DNA of 57,256 bases from a bacterium (GCA_018812265.1 JAHJDG010000071.1:1-57256); one strand, 5' to 3'; positions 1-8,637 are shown, numbered from the stretch's first letter. Notes: generated from the sequence alone by a model not told the origin. Numbers and translations: made by a program.

Positions 1-296
1 AGCGTCCCATCGCCCAACTGCTCGAGAATCCCCGCGGCTCCGCAAGCCGGATCACCGAACAGAATCCGATCGGTTGCATCCACCGTGAGTGTGTCACAAC
101 GGACGTACACCACGGGCTGCCGGTCGCGAGGGCTCTGCTCATGTAGGAACCGGGCCAGGAGCCGACGACCGGCTCCCGTCTCGCCATCCACAAGGACCGG
201 TTCCCGGCCTTGAGCGATCTGGCGAGCGGCGGCTACAGTTTCCTGCATGGCTCGGCTGGTGGCGACCAGCATGTCTTCTGCACGTTGACGATTCAT
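1..296 (-). CDS. NtrC-like AAA+ domain protein, 5' part only (cut by window edge)
   Basis: Translation from the ATG at 296 gives 98 residues that align by eye with the start of the sigma-54-activator AAA+ domain: a leading S-R-A-M helix, a P-loop, a helix with H-E-Q-S-P-R, a V-R-C strand, then LFG and G-I-L-E-Q-L-G-D-G-T. A strong ribosome site (GGAGG, 10 bases before ATG) supports this start, so there is no N-terminal receiver or PAS domain. Two things are odd. The Walker A reads GETGAGRR, with Arg where Lys is expected. Between LFG and the GILEQ helix there are only about 7 residues, so the GAFTGA loop that contacts sigma-54 is missing. The protein is therefore probably an NtrC-family AAA+ relative that may not activate sigma-54. 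Its effector or DNA-binding end lies outside the window. It follows the 8-TM gene by 53 bases and is probably co-transcribed with it. Confidence 0.75.
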   Translation of the reverse strand, partial: MNRQRAEDMLVATSRAMQETVAAARQIAQGREPVLVDGETGAGRRLLARFLHEQSPRDRQPVVYVRCDTLTVDATDRILFGDPACGAAGILEQLGDGT

Positions 297-349
297 GGTC
301 TCGAGACCTCCGGGTTCTCGGGATGATTTGCGTAATACGACTGCGTCGT

Positions 350-1321
350 TCACACTTTGTTTGGGCGGCGGTGCACCCGCGAAGAGGTGCGCTTTACTTG
401 CAGCTTCTTATGCTCCGTGTCAAGGTATATCCGTTTGCCAACCTTTTGCGGATCAAAAAACAGCCATAGAACAAGGCGATCAAAGAAGCCGACGCGCCGA
501 CCAATATCAGGATCGTTAGATAAGAGCTGAGACTCATAGTACTGTGCGATGGACTGTGATTTAAACCTCAACCTCAGAATCAGTGTGACCAGCATGCCCG
601 TCGCGACTACCGCGATGGCCCACTGGGTGATGTTCAGCAGTTCCGGCCGGTGGATTTGGGCGATCAACTCTACGGTCTCGACAAGAATCCAGCCACCGAA
701 CCAGTATAGAAGAGCATCGGCATATACACCAATGGGCCGGTCTGTCCGGAACTTGTGCCAAAAGAATGCCAACAGTAAAACCAGAGATACAATATTTACC
801 ACAATGAAATGATCCTGCACAGGACGATGTAAAGTCGAAACATCCGTCCCGGTAGGCAGGTCAAGCAGCTTTAGCGGCGACCACCAGTAGGGCCAAAACA
901 ACCAGAGGTAGAGGGGCAAAACCACCACCGCCGATAGGACATTGATGACCCATCGTTTCTCATCCCGGAACACGTAATGCAACAGGATTTTGCAGATCGT
1001 CCACGTGATGAAGCCATGGGTCACGATCGTGACGACGGTGAAGGCGGCGACCCCACCTTTCCATCCCCATACATACATGCAGTGATATACCACAGGAGCC
1101 GACAGCGTGGCCACCGCAAAGGCGATCCAGAATTGAAAGAAAACGCTCCGGAAAGCCCTGGCCTGACGATAGACCAAGAAACTCAGGAGCGACAAGAAAC
1201 CGTACTGAACAATGTTCAGCGCGAAACCAAAATGGCGGGTAAGCTCAGGGAACGGAAGATAGAATAGTGTATACCATATGAGAGCCGCGATTGCGATGGC
1301 ATACAACACAAAAAGACCCAC
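350..1321 (-). CDS. Eight-TM integral membrane protein, unknown function
   Basis: About 323 residues, with eight hydrophobic helices spread over roughly the first 255 residues and a basic, probably cytoplasmic tail of about 65 residues. No kinase, cyclase or transporter signature is visible. The architecture resembles the multi-TM input modules of sensor proteins without the output domain. In-frame GTG codons exist at 1333 and 1321. I chose 1321 because GGAGG lies five bases upstream of it. The gene sits between a tiny exported-peptide gene (57 to 69 bases upstream, depending on the start) and an AAA+ gene (53 bases downstream), all on the minus strand. The context suggests a membrane sensor or partner for the peptide, but this is inference. 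Confidence 0.7.
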   Translation of the reverse strand: MGLFVLYAIAIAALIWYTLFYLPFPELTRHFGFALNIVQYGFLSLLSFLVYRQARAFRSVFFQFWIAFAVATLSAPVVYHCMYVWGWKGGVAAFTVVTIVTHGFITWTICKILLHYVFRDEKRWVINVLSAVVVLPLYLWLFWPYWWSPLKLLDLPTGTDVSTLHRPVQDHFIVVNIVSLVLLLAFFWHKFRTDRPIGVYADALLYWFGGWILVETVELIAQIHRPELLNITQWAIAVVATGMLVTLILRLRFKSQSIAQYYESQLLSNDPDIGRRVGFFDRLVLWLFFDPQKVGKRIYLDTEHKKLQVKRTSSRVHRRPNKV

Positions 1322-1390
1322 GGCCACCTCCACAATTCGTGACAGGCGCAGTGGGCCTTCTCGGTGCTCAAAACTTAGAGCAGCGTGTAG

Positions 1391-1561
1391 CTACTTCTTC
1401 GGTGGCGGACCCGGCGGAATCACCGGTACGATGCCGTCAGTAGTTCCCGTAGTGATGGTCGGGCCGACCACACCTGTCACCGGGACGTTGTTCGCAAAAG
1501 ACATGCCCGCGAGTCCGAGTAGGAAGAACAGCGCCAACGCTAAACACAGGGTTTTCTTCAT
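1391..1561 (-). CDS. Small exported peptide (56 aa)
   Basis: A 56-residue product starting MKKTLCLALALFFLLG, a textbook Sec signal peptide ending near G-M-S-F-A. This leaves a mature part of about 33 residues rich in Val, Gly, Thr and Pro and ending PPGPPPKK. The start is set by GGAGG seven bases before ATG at 1561. An upstream in-frame start would add an implausible extension before the signal. There are no cysteines in the mature part, no lipobox (so it is not a lipoprotein) and no recognised family. It has its own well-formed promoter about 54 bases upstream and leads the transcription unit with the 8-TM and AAA+ genes. It could be a secreted signal, a small structural peptide or a precursor; the sequence does not decide. 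Confidence 0.75.
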   Translation of the reverse strand: MKKTLCLALALFFLLGLAGMSFANNVPVTGVVGPTITTGTTDGIVPVIPPGPPPKK

Positions 1562-1621
1562 AGTAGTTCCTCCGCGAAAGTTGCTCTGTTTATGACCGAC
1601 CCATAAGCCGCTTGCAGAAAC

Positions 1622-1651
1622 AATATAATATCCGCCAACCCAGAGAGTCAA
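1622..1651 (-). promoter_or_regulatory. Promoter of the exported-peptide unit
   Basis: On the minus strand, TTGACT (1651-1646) is followed by TATATT (1627-1622) with an 18-base spacer. Taking TTATAT (1628-1623) as the -10 gives 17. The predicted transcript start is near 1615, giving a 5' leader of about 54 bases before the peptide ATG. It matches the promoter form seen elsewhere in this window. Confidence 0.65.
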
Positions 1652-1838
1652 GAGGTTTCGTTAACTTGCTCAAGCATTTCTTTAGGATTCTGAACTAATG
1701 TCCGCCTACGGTGAAGAACTGCACATAATGCAAGGGGTCATGACTGTATTTTCTTAATATATAAGTATATGCGTTGGGGGTTACCTGCAGCAGGCACATG
1801 TCATCATGTCCCCCTCTTCGTAACCGCGATGCTTTATA
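1652..1838. other. Intergenic stretch with a candidate 8-codon minus-strand reading frame
   Basis: No convincing gene of normal size. On the minus strand, an AGGGGG purine tract precedes two consecutive ATGs at 1807 and 1804, opening a frame that encodes MMTCACCR and stops at 1781. Its three cysteines in eight residues are curious, but no clear minus-strand promoter precedes it. It could be a leader peptide, a fragment or chance. Confidence 0.25.
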
Positions 1839-1867
1839 TTGAAAGGGGAAAGGAATTTGGCTATATT
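1839..1867 (+). promoter_or_regulatory. Promoter of the prfA operon
   Basis: TTGAAA (1839-1844), a 17-base spacer, then TATATT (1862-1867). The transcript start would be near 1875, giving a leader of about 120 bases before prfA. It is the only good promoter-like match upstream of the plus-strand run that ends at 8609. Confidence 0.65.
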
Positions 1868-1997
1868 GGGTGGGAATTTGATTGGCCTCCCGGAACCTTG
1901 ATCTTGCCAAGTAAGTGAAAGTTTAGCAACATCTTCTGGGCCATGTGGAATCCGCAAGGTTCGCACAGATGTCCAAGTCTCTCAGGCTATCCAACAA

Positions 1998-3077
1998 ATG
2001 ATCAAAAACTTAGAGCACATAGAACAGAAATACCGGCAAATTCAGTCGGATCTCGCCAAACCTGAGGTCTCAACTGACCTCCAGCGAGCCATGCCTCTCC
2101 TCAAGGAGCTAAGGGAACTGGAGCCGTTGGCGGAGAAGATTGCCCACTACCGAGCCCTTGGTCGGCAACTTGAGAATGCGAAACAACTGCTTCATGAGGC
2201 CGACCCGGAGCTGCGCGAACTGGCCGATGAAGAGGTCCACCGTCTGGAAATCCTCATCGAATTGACCGAGGAAGAAATCAAGCTTTTGCTCATTCCCGAG
2301 GACTCGGCGGACAGAAGAAACGCCATCTTGGAGATTCGTGCCGGAACCGGCGGCGAAGAAGCGGCACTGTTCGCGGCCGATCTCTATCGGATGTATAACA
2401 AGTTCGCCGAATTGAGCCGATGGAAGTGGGAGCCGATTTCGTCATCCGAAGCGGAAGCCGGAGGTTTCAAGGAAGTCGTGGTCGAGGTGCGAGGCAATTA
2501 TGCTTTCGGTATGCTGAAATGGGAGAGTGGGGTTCACCGGGTTCAGCGCGTTCCGGTCACCGAAGCGCAGGGACGGATTCACACTTCGGCCGCCACGGTG
2601 GCCGTCCTTCCCGAAGCGGAGGAAAAAGACGTGGACATCCGACCGGATGATCTGCGGATTCAGGTATATCGCTCATCGGGCGCCGGCGGACAACACGTGA
2701 ACACCACCGACTCGGCCGTACGCATCACGCACATCCCGACGGGAATCGTGGTGGCGATCCAGGATGAGCGTTCGCAGATCAAAAACCGCGCGAAAGCCAT
2801 GAAGATATTGACGGCGCGGCTGCTGGCTCGTTCGCGGGAAGCGGAAGCCGCCAAGGTCTCGGCCGAGCGGCGCAGCCAGGTGGGATCCGGCGATCGTTCG
2901 GAGAAAATCCGAACCTATAATTTCCCGCAGAATCGCGTCACCGATCATCGTATTGATTTGACTCTTTACAAACTGGATCGGGTAATGGAAGGCGAAATCG
3001 AAGAAATCATCGAAGCTCTCCGCATGGCGGACCGCACGCGCAGATTGCAGGAGCACACCGAGGTAGCCGCTCGATGA
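1998..3077 (+). CDS. prfA: Peptide chain release factor 1
   Basis: Class I release factor that reads UAA and UAG in the ribosomal A site and triggers hydrolysis of peptidyl-tRNA. The 359 residues are full length for RF1. After an N-terminal coiled-coil region comes the PCRF domain ([15 protein letters not shown]). The stop-codon-reading tripeptide appears as PVT in [19 protein letters not shown]; the P-x-T form marks RF1, whereas RF2 has SPF. The catalytic GGQ loop is in [20 protein letters not shown]. Its last codons overlap the start of prmC (ATGA), whose product methylates the GGQ glutamine, so enzyme and substrate are translationally coupled. The ribosome site before ATG 1998 is weak. Confidence 0.97.
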   Translation: MIKNLEHIEQKYRQIQSDLAKPEVSTDLQRAMPLLKELRELEPLAEKIAHYRALGRQLENAKQLLHEADPELRELADEEVHRLEILIELTEEEIKLLLIPEDSADRRNAILEIRAGTGGEEAALFAADLYRMYNKFAELSRWKWEPISSSEAEAGGFKEVVVEVRGNYAFGMLKWESGVHRVQRVPVTEAQGRIHTSAATVAVLPEAEEKDVDIRPDDLRIQVYRSSGAGGQHVNTTDSAVRITHIPTGIVVAIQDERSQIKNRAKAMKILTARLLARSREAEAAKVSAERRSQVGSGDRSEKIRTYNFPQNRVTDHRIDLTLYKLDRVMEGEIEEIIEALRMADRTRRLQEHTEVAAR

Positions 3078-3949
3078 CCGAGCGAGTGTGGACGGTGGCC
3101 GAGATTCTGAAAACCACCGCCTGCTATCTCGAAGAAAAGGGAGCGGAAGGAGCGCGAAGGAGCGCCGAACTTCTGTTGGGAAAAGTGCTGGCGCTGCCGC
3201 GAATCGAGCTCTATCTGCAGCACGACCGTCCGCTGACCGAAGACGAAGTCGCAGCGTTGCGCCGTCTTGTTCAGCGACGCGCCCGCCGGGAACCTTTGCA
3301 ATACATTCTGGGTGAAGTTGACTTCTGCGGTCTTACGATCGAGGTATCTCCCGGTTTGCTGATCCCTCGGCCCGAGACGGAAGAACTGGCACTGTTCGCC
3401 GCGCGCACGCTGGGCGCAATCAACAACCGTCCACTGCGCGCTCTTGACATCGGGACCGGAACCGGCTGTCTGGCCGTTGCCATGGCCGTGCAGGTCGCAG
3501 ATCTCTCGGTTGACGCCGTAGATGTTGACTTCGAAGCCTGCACGTGTGCACACCGCAATGCCGCCCACCACGGAGTCGGCAATCGCGTTCGAGTGTTTCA
3601 TGCCGATTTATTCTCGCCCCGATTCATGAGCAAGATTGAATCGCCCTACGACGCAATCGTCGCGAATCCCCCCTATGTAACAGCGGCTGAGCATCGCGAC
3701 CTGATGCCCGAGGTGCGCGGCCATGAATCCCGTCGCGCACTGGTGGCCGGAGCGAATGGATTGGCTTTCTATCATCGGATTGCGGAACTGCTTCCGGAAT
3801 TGCTGAAGCCCGAGGGCCGGTTTGCCATCGAGATCGGTCACGGACAGGAGCAAGCGGTGGCGGCGATCATGGGCGAGGTCAGCCATTCGATAGAAGTCCG
3901 TGCGGACATATCAGGAATCCCCCGCATCGTTTCCGGTCTGCGATTGTAG
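3074..3949 (+). CDS. prmC: Release factor glutamine methyltransferase
   Basis: SAM-dependent methyltransferase that N5-methylates the Gln of the release-factor GGQ motif. The 291-residue product has the N-terminal helical bundle typical of PrmC, then the Rossmann SAM-binding segment ([15 protein letters not shown]) and the diagnostic NPPY substrate-binding motif in [12 protein letters not shown]. The start at 3074 overlaps the prfA stop by four bases, the usual gene order. No key residue appears to be missing. Confidence 0.96.
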   Translation: MTERVWTVAEILKTTACYLEEKGAEGARRSAELLLGKVLALPRIELYLQHDRPLTEDEVAALRRLVQRRARREPLQYILGEVDFCGLTIEVSPGLLIPRPETEELALFAARTLGAINNRPLRALDIGTGTGCLAVAMAVQVADLSVDAVDVDFEACTCAHRNAAHHGVGNRVRVFHADLFSPRFMSKIESPYDAIVANPPYVTAAEHRDLMPEVRGHESRRALVAGANGLAFYHRIAELLPELLKPEGRFAIEIGHGQEQAVAAIMGEVSHSIEVRADISGIPRIVSGLRL

Positions 3950-3958
3950 GAGAATCCG

Positions 3959-4870
3959 TTGCCCCGAGGATTTATTCGAGAACATGAAGTCGCGCTTCGG
4001 TTGCGTGCGGCGAGAGTTTCGGTCATCGCCGCGGCGGTCATGGTGCTTGGCAAACTGGCCGCCGGATATTTCACGAACTCGCTGGCAATCCTATCCGATG
4101 CGGGGCACTCGTCGGTGGATATGCTGGCGGCGATCGTCAGTTTCGTGGCGATCCGCAACGCGGGCAAACCGCCCGATCCCGATCACCACTACGGCCACGC
4201 GAAGTTCGAGAGCATCGGTGCGCTCGTCGAGTTGTCGTTTCTTGTCGGACTGGGGATTCTGATCGCCTACAATGCGATCGGCAGACTCACTGTGGGCGGA
4301 CAGGAAGTTCGCCTGAGCGCCGTGGGATTGGTGCTCGTGGCAGCGGCATTCTCGGTGGATTTGTGGCGCACCATCACGCTCAGCCGCGCGGCCAAGCGAA
4401 CGGGCAGCGAAGCCCTCGCGGCCAGCGCGACTCATTTTTTCGCCGACCTGTTGACCACCTGTGTCGTCATCGTCGGCGTGGTCATGACCGCAGTCGGCTA
4501 CCGGAACGCCGACAGTTTCGCTGCACTGGCCATCGCCGTGGTTCTGGCCTTTCTCAGCATCCGGCTTGGACGCCGCGTGTTCTCTTCGCTCTCCGACCGC
4601 GCCCCGGAAGGACTGGCTGAGAACGTGGAATCTCTCGTGCGCTCCATTGAATACGTCATTGAAGTTCACGATATTCGAATCCGTCAGGCCGGATCTCAGC
4701 TCTTTACGGAGATGCACGTGAGTCTGGACGCACAGATATCGCTCGAAATGGCTCATGAGGTCCTGGATGAGATCGAACAGAGGCTTCAGTATCACTATCC
4801 GACCATGCACGTCGTGACTCACCCGGAACCATGGAACGCGGAAACCGGGGCATCAGTTGGCGTGCCATGA
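3959..4870 (+). CDS. Cation diffusion facilitator (CDF) metal transporter
   Basis: Inner-membrane secondary transporter exporting divalent metals (Zn, Fe, Mn or Co; the substrate is not readable) in exchange for protons. The 303 residues begin at a TTG preceded by GGAG. The membrane domain carries the CDF signatures SLAILSDAGHSSVDM (TM2 metal site Asp) and DHHYGHAKFES. The C-terminal part (after about residue 210, EVHDIRIRQAG..) is the cytoplasmic ferredoxin-like CTD with conserved His residues. It lies nine bases after prmC and overlaps tgt by four bases, so it appears to be an embedded member of the translation operon. Confidence 0.92.
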   Translation: MPRGFIREHEVALRLRAARVSVIAAAVMVLGKLAAGYFTNSLAILSDAGHSSVDMLAAIVSFVAIRNAGKPPDPDHHYGHAKFESIGALVELSFLVGLGILIAYNAIGRLTVGGQEVRLSAVGLVLVAAAFSVDLWRTITLSRAAKRTGSEALAASATHFFADLLTTCVVIVGVVMTAVGYRNADSFAALAIAVVLAFLSIRLGRRVFSSLSDRAPEGLAENVESLVRSIEYVIEVHDIRIRQAGSQLFTEMHVSLDAQISLEMAHEVLDEIEQRLQYHYPTMHVVTHPEPWNAETGASVGVP

Positions 4871-6051
4871 GTGACCGTTCGGGCGTAGATCATGACGTGC
4901 ATCCGTTCTCGATTCTCATGAAGGATCAGTCGGGAACCCGCGCTCGCTACGGCCGGTTTGAGACGCAGCATGGAATCATCGAAACACCCTGCTTTTTCCC
5001 GGTCGGAACGGCGGGCACGGTTAAGACTCTGACGCCCGACGAGCTCGTTTCCTCCGGCGTGCAGGCGCTCCTGGCCAACACATACCATCTGTATCTGCGG
5101 CCGGGAATCGAGGTTCTGCGGAAGGCCGGCGGCCTGCACCGTTTCATGCGTTGGCCGGGGCCGATCATCACCGACTCGGGGGGCTATCAGGTTTTTTCGA
5201 TGGCCAATCTGAAGCGAGTTCGCGATTCGGGAGTGGAGTTCCAATCGCATCTCGACGGCAGCTATCACACGTTCACTCCGCAGAACGTAGTCGAGATCCA
5301 GCGGACAATCGGCAGTGATATCATGATGGTTCTCGATCTCTGCGCGCCCTATCCCTGTTCACACGGACAGGCATTCGAGTGGAATGAGATCACCGTTCGT
5401 TGGGCGGCGGCGGCGCGGGAAGCCGAGCGAGCATTCCCGTTTCTCTATGGGCATCGGCAGAATCTGTGGGGGATCGTGCAAGGATCGGTGTACCCGGAGA
5501 TCCGACGCGCCTCCGCCGAAGCGTTGATCGAGCTCGATTTCCCCGGATACGCGATCGGTGGTTTGGCGGTCGGCGAACCGAAAGCGATCTTCTCCGAGAT
5601 GGTCGCTTGCACAACGCCGCTCCTGCCCAATGACAAGCCGCGCTACTTGATGGGAGTTGGTTTCCCCGAAGATTTACTGTTCTGCATTGCACAGGGCATT
5701 GACTTCTTCGATTGCGTCCTGCCCACCCGCAACGGACGCAACGGTACGGCTTTCACGTGGAACGGCAAGGTTATCGTCAAAGCGGCCCGCGAGCGCGATC
5801 ACTTCACGCCGATTGACGAGTCATGCGACTGCTACACGTGCCGCACGTTCGACCGCGCCTACTTGCGGCACTTATTCAATGCAGGGGAATTGCTCGCGTT
5901 ACGTCTGGTCTCATTGCATAACGTGTATTTTTACCAGTCGCTGATGCAGGCGGTTCGTAAACACATTCAACTTGGAGACTTCAACGACTGGCATCGCCGC
6001 GTTCTCTCCGAGTTCCAAGACAACGAGACATCTCACACGGAGGCGTTATGA
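4867..6051 (+). CDS. tgt: Queuine tRNA-ribosyltransferase
   Basis: Exchanges guanine 34 of GUN-anticodon tRNAs for preQ1 in queuosine synthesis. The catalytic and substrate segments are clear: ITDSGGYQVFS, GGLAVGEPK, DCVLPTRNGRNGTAFT, and a zinc site C-D-C-Y-T-C with a third Cys and a later His near the C-terminus. The start at 4867 forms an ATGA overlap with the upstream transporter and gives 394 residues. An ATG at 4831 would add 12 residues inside the upstream gene and is less likely. The stop overlaps yajC, reproducing the widespread tgt-yajC pair. Confidence 0.96.
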   Translation: MSDRSGVDHDVHPFSILMKDQSGTRARYGRFETQHGIIETPCFFPVGTAGTVKTLTPDELVSSGVQALLANTYHLYLRPGIEVLRKAGGLHRFMRWPGPIITDSGGYQVFSMANLKRVRDSGVEFQSHLDGSYHTFTPQNVVEIQRTIGSDIMMVLDLCAPYPCSHGQAFEWNEITVRWAAAAREAERAFPFLYGHRQNLWGIVQGSVYPEIRRASAEALIELDFPGYAIGGLAVGEPKAIFSEMVACTTPLLPNDKPRYLMGVGFPEDLLFCIAQGIDFFDCVLPTRNGRNGTAFTWNGKVIVKAARERDHFTPIDESCDCYTCRTFDRAYLRHLFNAGELLALRLVSLHNVYFYQSLMQAVRKHIQLGDFNDWHRRVLSEFQDNETSHTEAL

Positions 6052-6386
6052 ACGAAGCATGGGCGGCAACTTTTCACGCCGCGACGACTCTTGGGCAGGC
6101 CGGCGGGCAGCAACAGGGAGGCGGCATTCTACCCGCGCTCCTTCCGCTCATTCTGATTGTGGTGGTCATGTATTTTCTCATGATCCGCCCGCAGCAGAAA
6201 AAGCAAAAGGCGCATCAGGCGTTGGTTACCTCGCTCAAACCGGGCGACGAGGTGGTAACGGCGGGCGGTCTCTATGGAACCGTGGCGGGAATTGACGAAA
6301 AGAATTCCACGCTCTACCTCAAGATCTCGGGCGACATCAAAGTCCGGGTGGAACGCCACGCCATCGCCCGCGTGATTAAGGAGTGA
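6048..6386 (+). CDS. yajC: Sec translocase accessory subunit YajC
   Basis: A 112-residue single-pass membrane protein. A Gly/Gln-rich N-terminus is followed by one TM helix (ALLPLILIVVVMYFLMI), the RPQQKKQK basic stop-transfer typical of YajC, and a small cytoplasmic domain with KPGDEVVTAGGLYGTV. It joins SecDF-YajC in the inner membrane. It overlaps tgt by four bases. secD and secF, which often follow, are not here; def comes next after 34 bases. Confidence 0.95.
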   Translation: MNEAWAATFHAATTLGQAGGQQQGGGILPALLPLILIVVVMYFLMIRPQQKKQKAHQALVTSLKPGDEVVTAGGLYGTVAGIDEKNSTLYLKISGDIKVRVERHAIARVIKE

Positions 6387-6420
6387 CTTCGTGATGTTGT
6401 GAAGAGGCCGGAGGATTCGC

Positions 6421-6963
6421 ATGAGTAAGAGTTCGAAACATGAACCCATGAAGATCGTTACGTATGGCCATCCGACGCTGCGTGTGAAATGTGTCCGTGT
6501 GACGGAGTTCAATGAAGAACTCCACGAGTTTGCCGATCGTATGTTCACCACCATGTTCGAGAACGAGGGCGTCGGTCTGGCGGCTTCGCAGGTGGATCGC
6601 CCGATTCAGCTGCTGGTCGTCGCCGTTCCAAAGCCCGACACCGAAGAACTGTTCAAGCTGGTGGTCGTGAATCCCGAAATCATCGAGAGTCGGGGTTCAT
6701 GGGACTACGAAGAGGGATGTCTGTCGGTGCCCGATCTGCGAGAGATGGTTACGCGGCCGGAGTGGATTCGGCTGAAATATCAGGATCTCGAAGGCACGGA
6801 ACACGAGATCGAAGTGGAAGATTTGATCGGTCGCGTACTCCAACACGAGATTGACAATCTGAACGGAATCTTATTCGTTGACCGGCTTTCGACGATCCGT
6901 CGCGCGCTGCTCGAAAACAAACTGAAGCAACTGGCCAAAGAGAATGCACGAATCTGCATGTAG
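6421..6963 (+). CDS. def: Peptide deformylase with altered metal motif
   Basis: Removes the N-formyl group from nascent proteins. The 180-residue product has motif 1 as GVGLAASQ and motif 2 as EGCLS (metal ligand Cys100). Motif 3, normally HEIDHLNG, reads HEIDNLNG here, with His142 and Glu143 present but Asn146 in place of the third metal ligand. The codon is AAT (6856-6858), one base from CAT. The rest of the fold looks intact. The start has a good GGAGG site. It sits just before fmt, the usual def-fmt pairing. Identification is certain; full activity is not. It could be a metal-site variant, a second copy with an altered role, or a base-call error. Confidence 0.93.
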   Translation: MSKSSKHEPMKIVTYGHPTLRVKCVRVTEFNEELHEFADRMFTTMFENEGVGLAASQVDRPIQLLVVAVPKPDTEELFKLVVVNPEIIESRGSWDYEEGCLSVPDLREMVTRPEWIRLKYQDLEGTEHEIEVEDLIGRVLQHEIDNLNGILFVDRLSTIRRALLENKLKQLAKENARICM

Positions 6964-6971
6964 TACCTTCG

Positions 6972-7901
6972 ATGCGCGTCGTATTTTGCGGAAATCCTGA
7001 GTTCGCGCTACCGACTCTGGACGCCCTCCTGTCCAGCGCTCACGCCGTTGTCGCCGTCGTAGCCAGCCCCGACAAACCTCAGGGTCGCGGACGCAAGCTT
7101 CTCCCCCTTCCGACCAAGCAGCGGGCGCAGGCGGAGGGAGTTCCGGTCTTCGAGCCGACTCGACTCAAGGATGAGTCATTTTTGCAGTCAATTCGCGCGC
7201 TCCGGCCGGACTGTCTGGTGGTGGTGGCGTTTCGCATTCTTCCGCGCGAGCTGTTCGCGATGCCGCGGCTCGGATCCTTCAACGTTCACCCTTCACTTCT
7301 GCCACGCGGACGAGGGCCCGCTCCTATTCCGTGGACGTTGATTCGCGGTGAAACGGAGACCGGCGTTACAATCATTCGACTGAGCGAGACGATTGACGGC
7401 GGAGACATTCTTGCCCAAGAGCGTATACCGGTAAGACCGGACGACGATTTCGGACGGCTGCATGATCGCCTGGCGGGGATGGGAGCTCACCTTCTGGTTC
7501 GCGTCCTCGATGACTTTCAGAGTGGAAATCCTCCCCCACCGATTCCCCAGAACGATGCGGAAGCAACGACGGCTCCGAAACTCACGGCGAGTGATTTTGA
7601 AATCAACTGGCATCAAACCGCACAAGATATCCACCATCGCATTCGCGCGTTCAGTCCGCAGCCGGGCGCCGTTGCGCGGAGCGGAGAAATGAGATTGAAG
7701 ATTCTGGCTGCTGAAGCGGTTTCTTCTCCGAGCGAATTGGCACCCGGGGCAATTCTCCACCGGAACACCGATGAGTTCGTCGTGGGAACCGGGCATGGCG
7801 CGTTGCGGTTGAAAATGGTGCAACCGGAAGGCCGGCGCCCCATGTCGGTGGCGGAGTATCTGCGGGGGCGGCCGCAACTTCCGGTGTGTTTCGATTCTTG
7901 A
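6972..7901 (+). CDS. fmt: Methionyl-tRNA formyltransferase
   Basis: Formylates Met-tRNAfMet with 10-formyl-THF for initiation. The 309 residues include the N-terminal formyltransferase Rossmann part, the catalytic Asn-x-His in FNVHPSLLPRGRGPAPI, and the Asp of ETIDGGDIL. A C-terminal OB-like tRNA-binding domain follows (roughly 205-309). It begins eight bases after def, so the formylation and deformylation steps are coupled. Confidence 0.96.
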   Translation: MRVVFCGNPEFALPTLDALLSSAHAVVAVVASPDKPQGRGRKLLPLPTKQRAQAEGVPVFEPTRLKDESFLQSIRALRPDCLVVVAFRILPRELFAMPRLGSFNVHPSLLPRGRGPAPIPWTLIRGETETGVTIIRLSETIDGGDILAQERIPVRPDDDFGRLHDRLAGMGAHLLVRVLDDFQSGNPPPPIPQNDAEATTAPKLTASDFEINWHQTAQDIHHRIRAFSPQPGAVARSGEMRLKILAAEAVSSPSELAPGAILHRNTDEFVVGTGHGALRLKMVQPEGRRPMSVAEYLRGRPQLPVCFDS

Positions 7902-7919
7902 GTATTTCAGAGGCTGACG

Positions 7920-8609
7920 ATGTTTCCGTTTATGTTTGACTGGACATGGATTCTGCTCTTGCCCGCCATCGGTCTGGCCCTGTGGGCGCAGGCCAAAGTG
8001 CGGGGTACTTACAACAAGTACAGCCAGGTCTTCAGTCGCGGACGTATGACCGGTGCGCAGGTAGCCCGGCGAATCCTTGACGCCAACGGACTGATTGACA
8101 TTCGTGTGGAAGCCGTGGAAGGGACGCTGTCGGATCACTATCATCCGAAAGAGAAAGTGGTCCGACTTTCCAAACCGATCTACGGGTCGAACAGTCTGGC
8201 CGCGCTGGCCGTGGCTGCCCACGAGACTGGACACGCGATGCAGGACAAGATGGGATATGCTCCGATGGCCATTCGCGCGCGTCTCGTTCCCGTTGCCGGT
8301 TTTGGCTCCACGCTCGCTTTTCCGCTGTTCTTCATCGGCCTGTTCATTCCATCCATTGGCTGGCTGATGGACGTGGCGATCATCTTTTTTGCCGGAGCCG
8401 TGCTGTTTCATCTGGTCACTCTGCCGGTCGAGTTCGACGCGTCACGCCGAGCGGTGGCCATTCTCTCCAGCGGCGGATACTTGGCACCGGATGAGTTGCC
8501 GCAAGCTAAAAAAGTACTGAACGCGGCGGCCTGGACCTACGTAGCGGCGGCAACCGTGGCGCTGATTCATTTGGTGCGACTCCTGGTTCTCCGCCAGTCG
8601 CGGGACTGA
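7920..8609 (+). CDS. Membrane zinc metallopeptidase (PF04298/YugP type)
   Basis: A 229-residue membrane protein with an N-terminal TM helix and the zinc-binding HETGHA in ALAVAAHETGHAMQDKMGY, followed by three further hydrophobic helices and the EFDASRRA segment that supplies the third zinc ligand (Glu or Asp) in this family. The fmt-neighbour position is common for it. The physiological substrate is unknown. It is the last gene of the operon; a hairpin follows 28 bases later. Confidence 0.9.
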   Translation: MFPFMFDWTWILLLPAIGLALWAQAKVRGTYNKYSQVFSRGRMTGAQVARRILDANGLIDIRVEAVEGTLSDHYHPKEKVVRLSKPIYGSNSLAALAVAAHETGHAMQDKMGYAPMAIRARLVPVAGFGSTLAFPLFFIGLFIPSIGWLMDVAIIFFAGAVLFHLVTLPVEFDASRRAVAILSSGGYLAPDELPQAKKVLNAAAWTYVAAATVALIHLVRLLVLRQSRD

Positions 8610-8637
8610 TTCCGTCTTCTATAGAAAGGCGAAGAGA

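Noticed and set aside
1391-1651. Longer (86 aa) version of the small exported peptide
   Set aside because: It would put 30 residues before the signal peptide and start inside the promoter. ATG 1561 has GGAGG.
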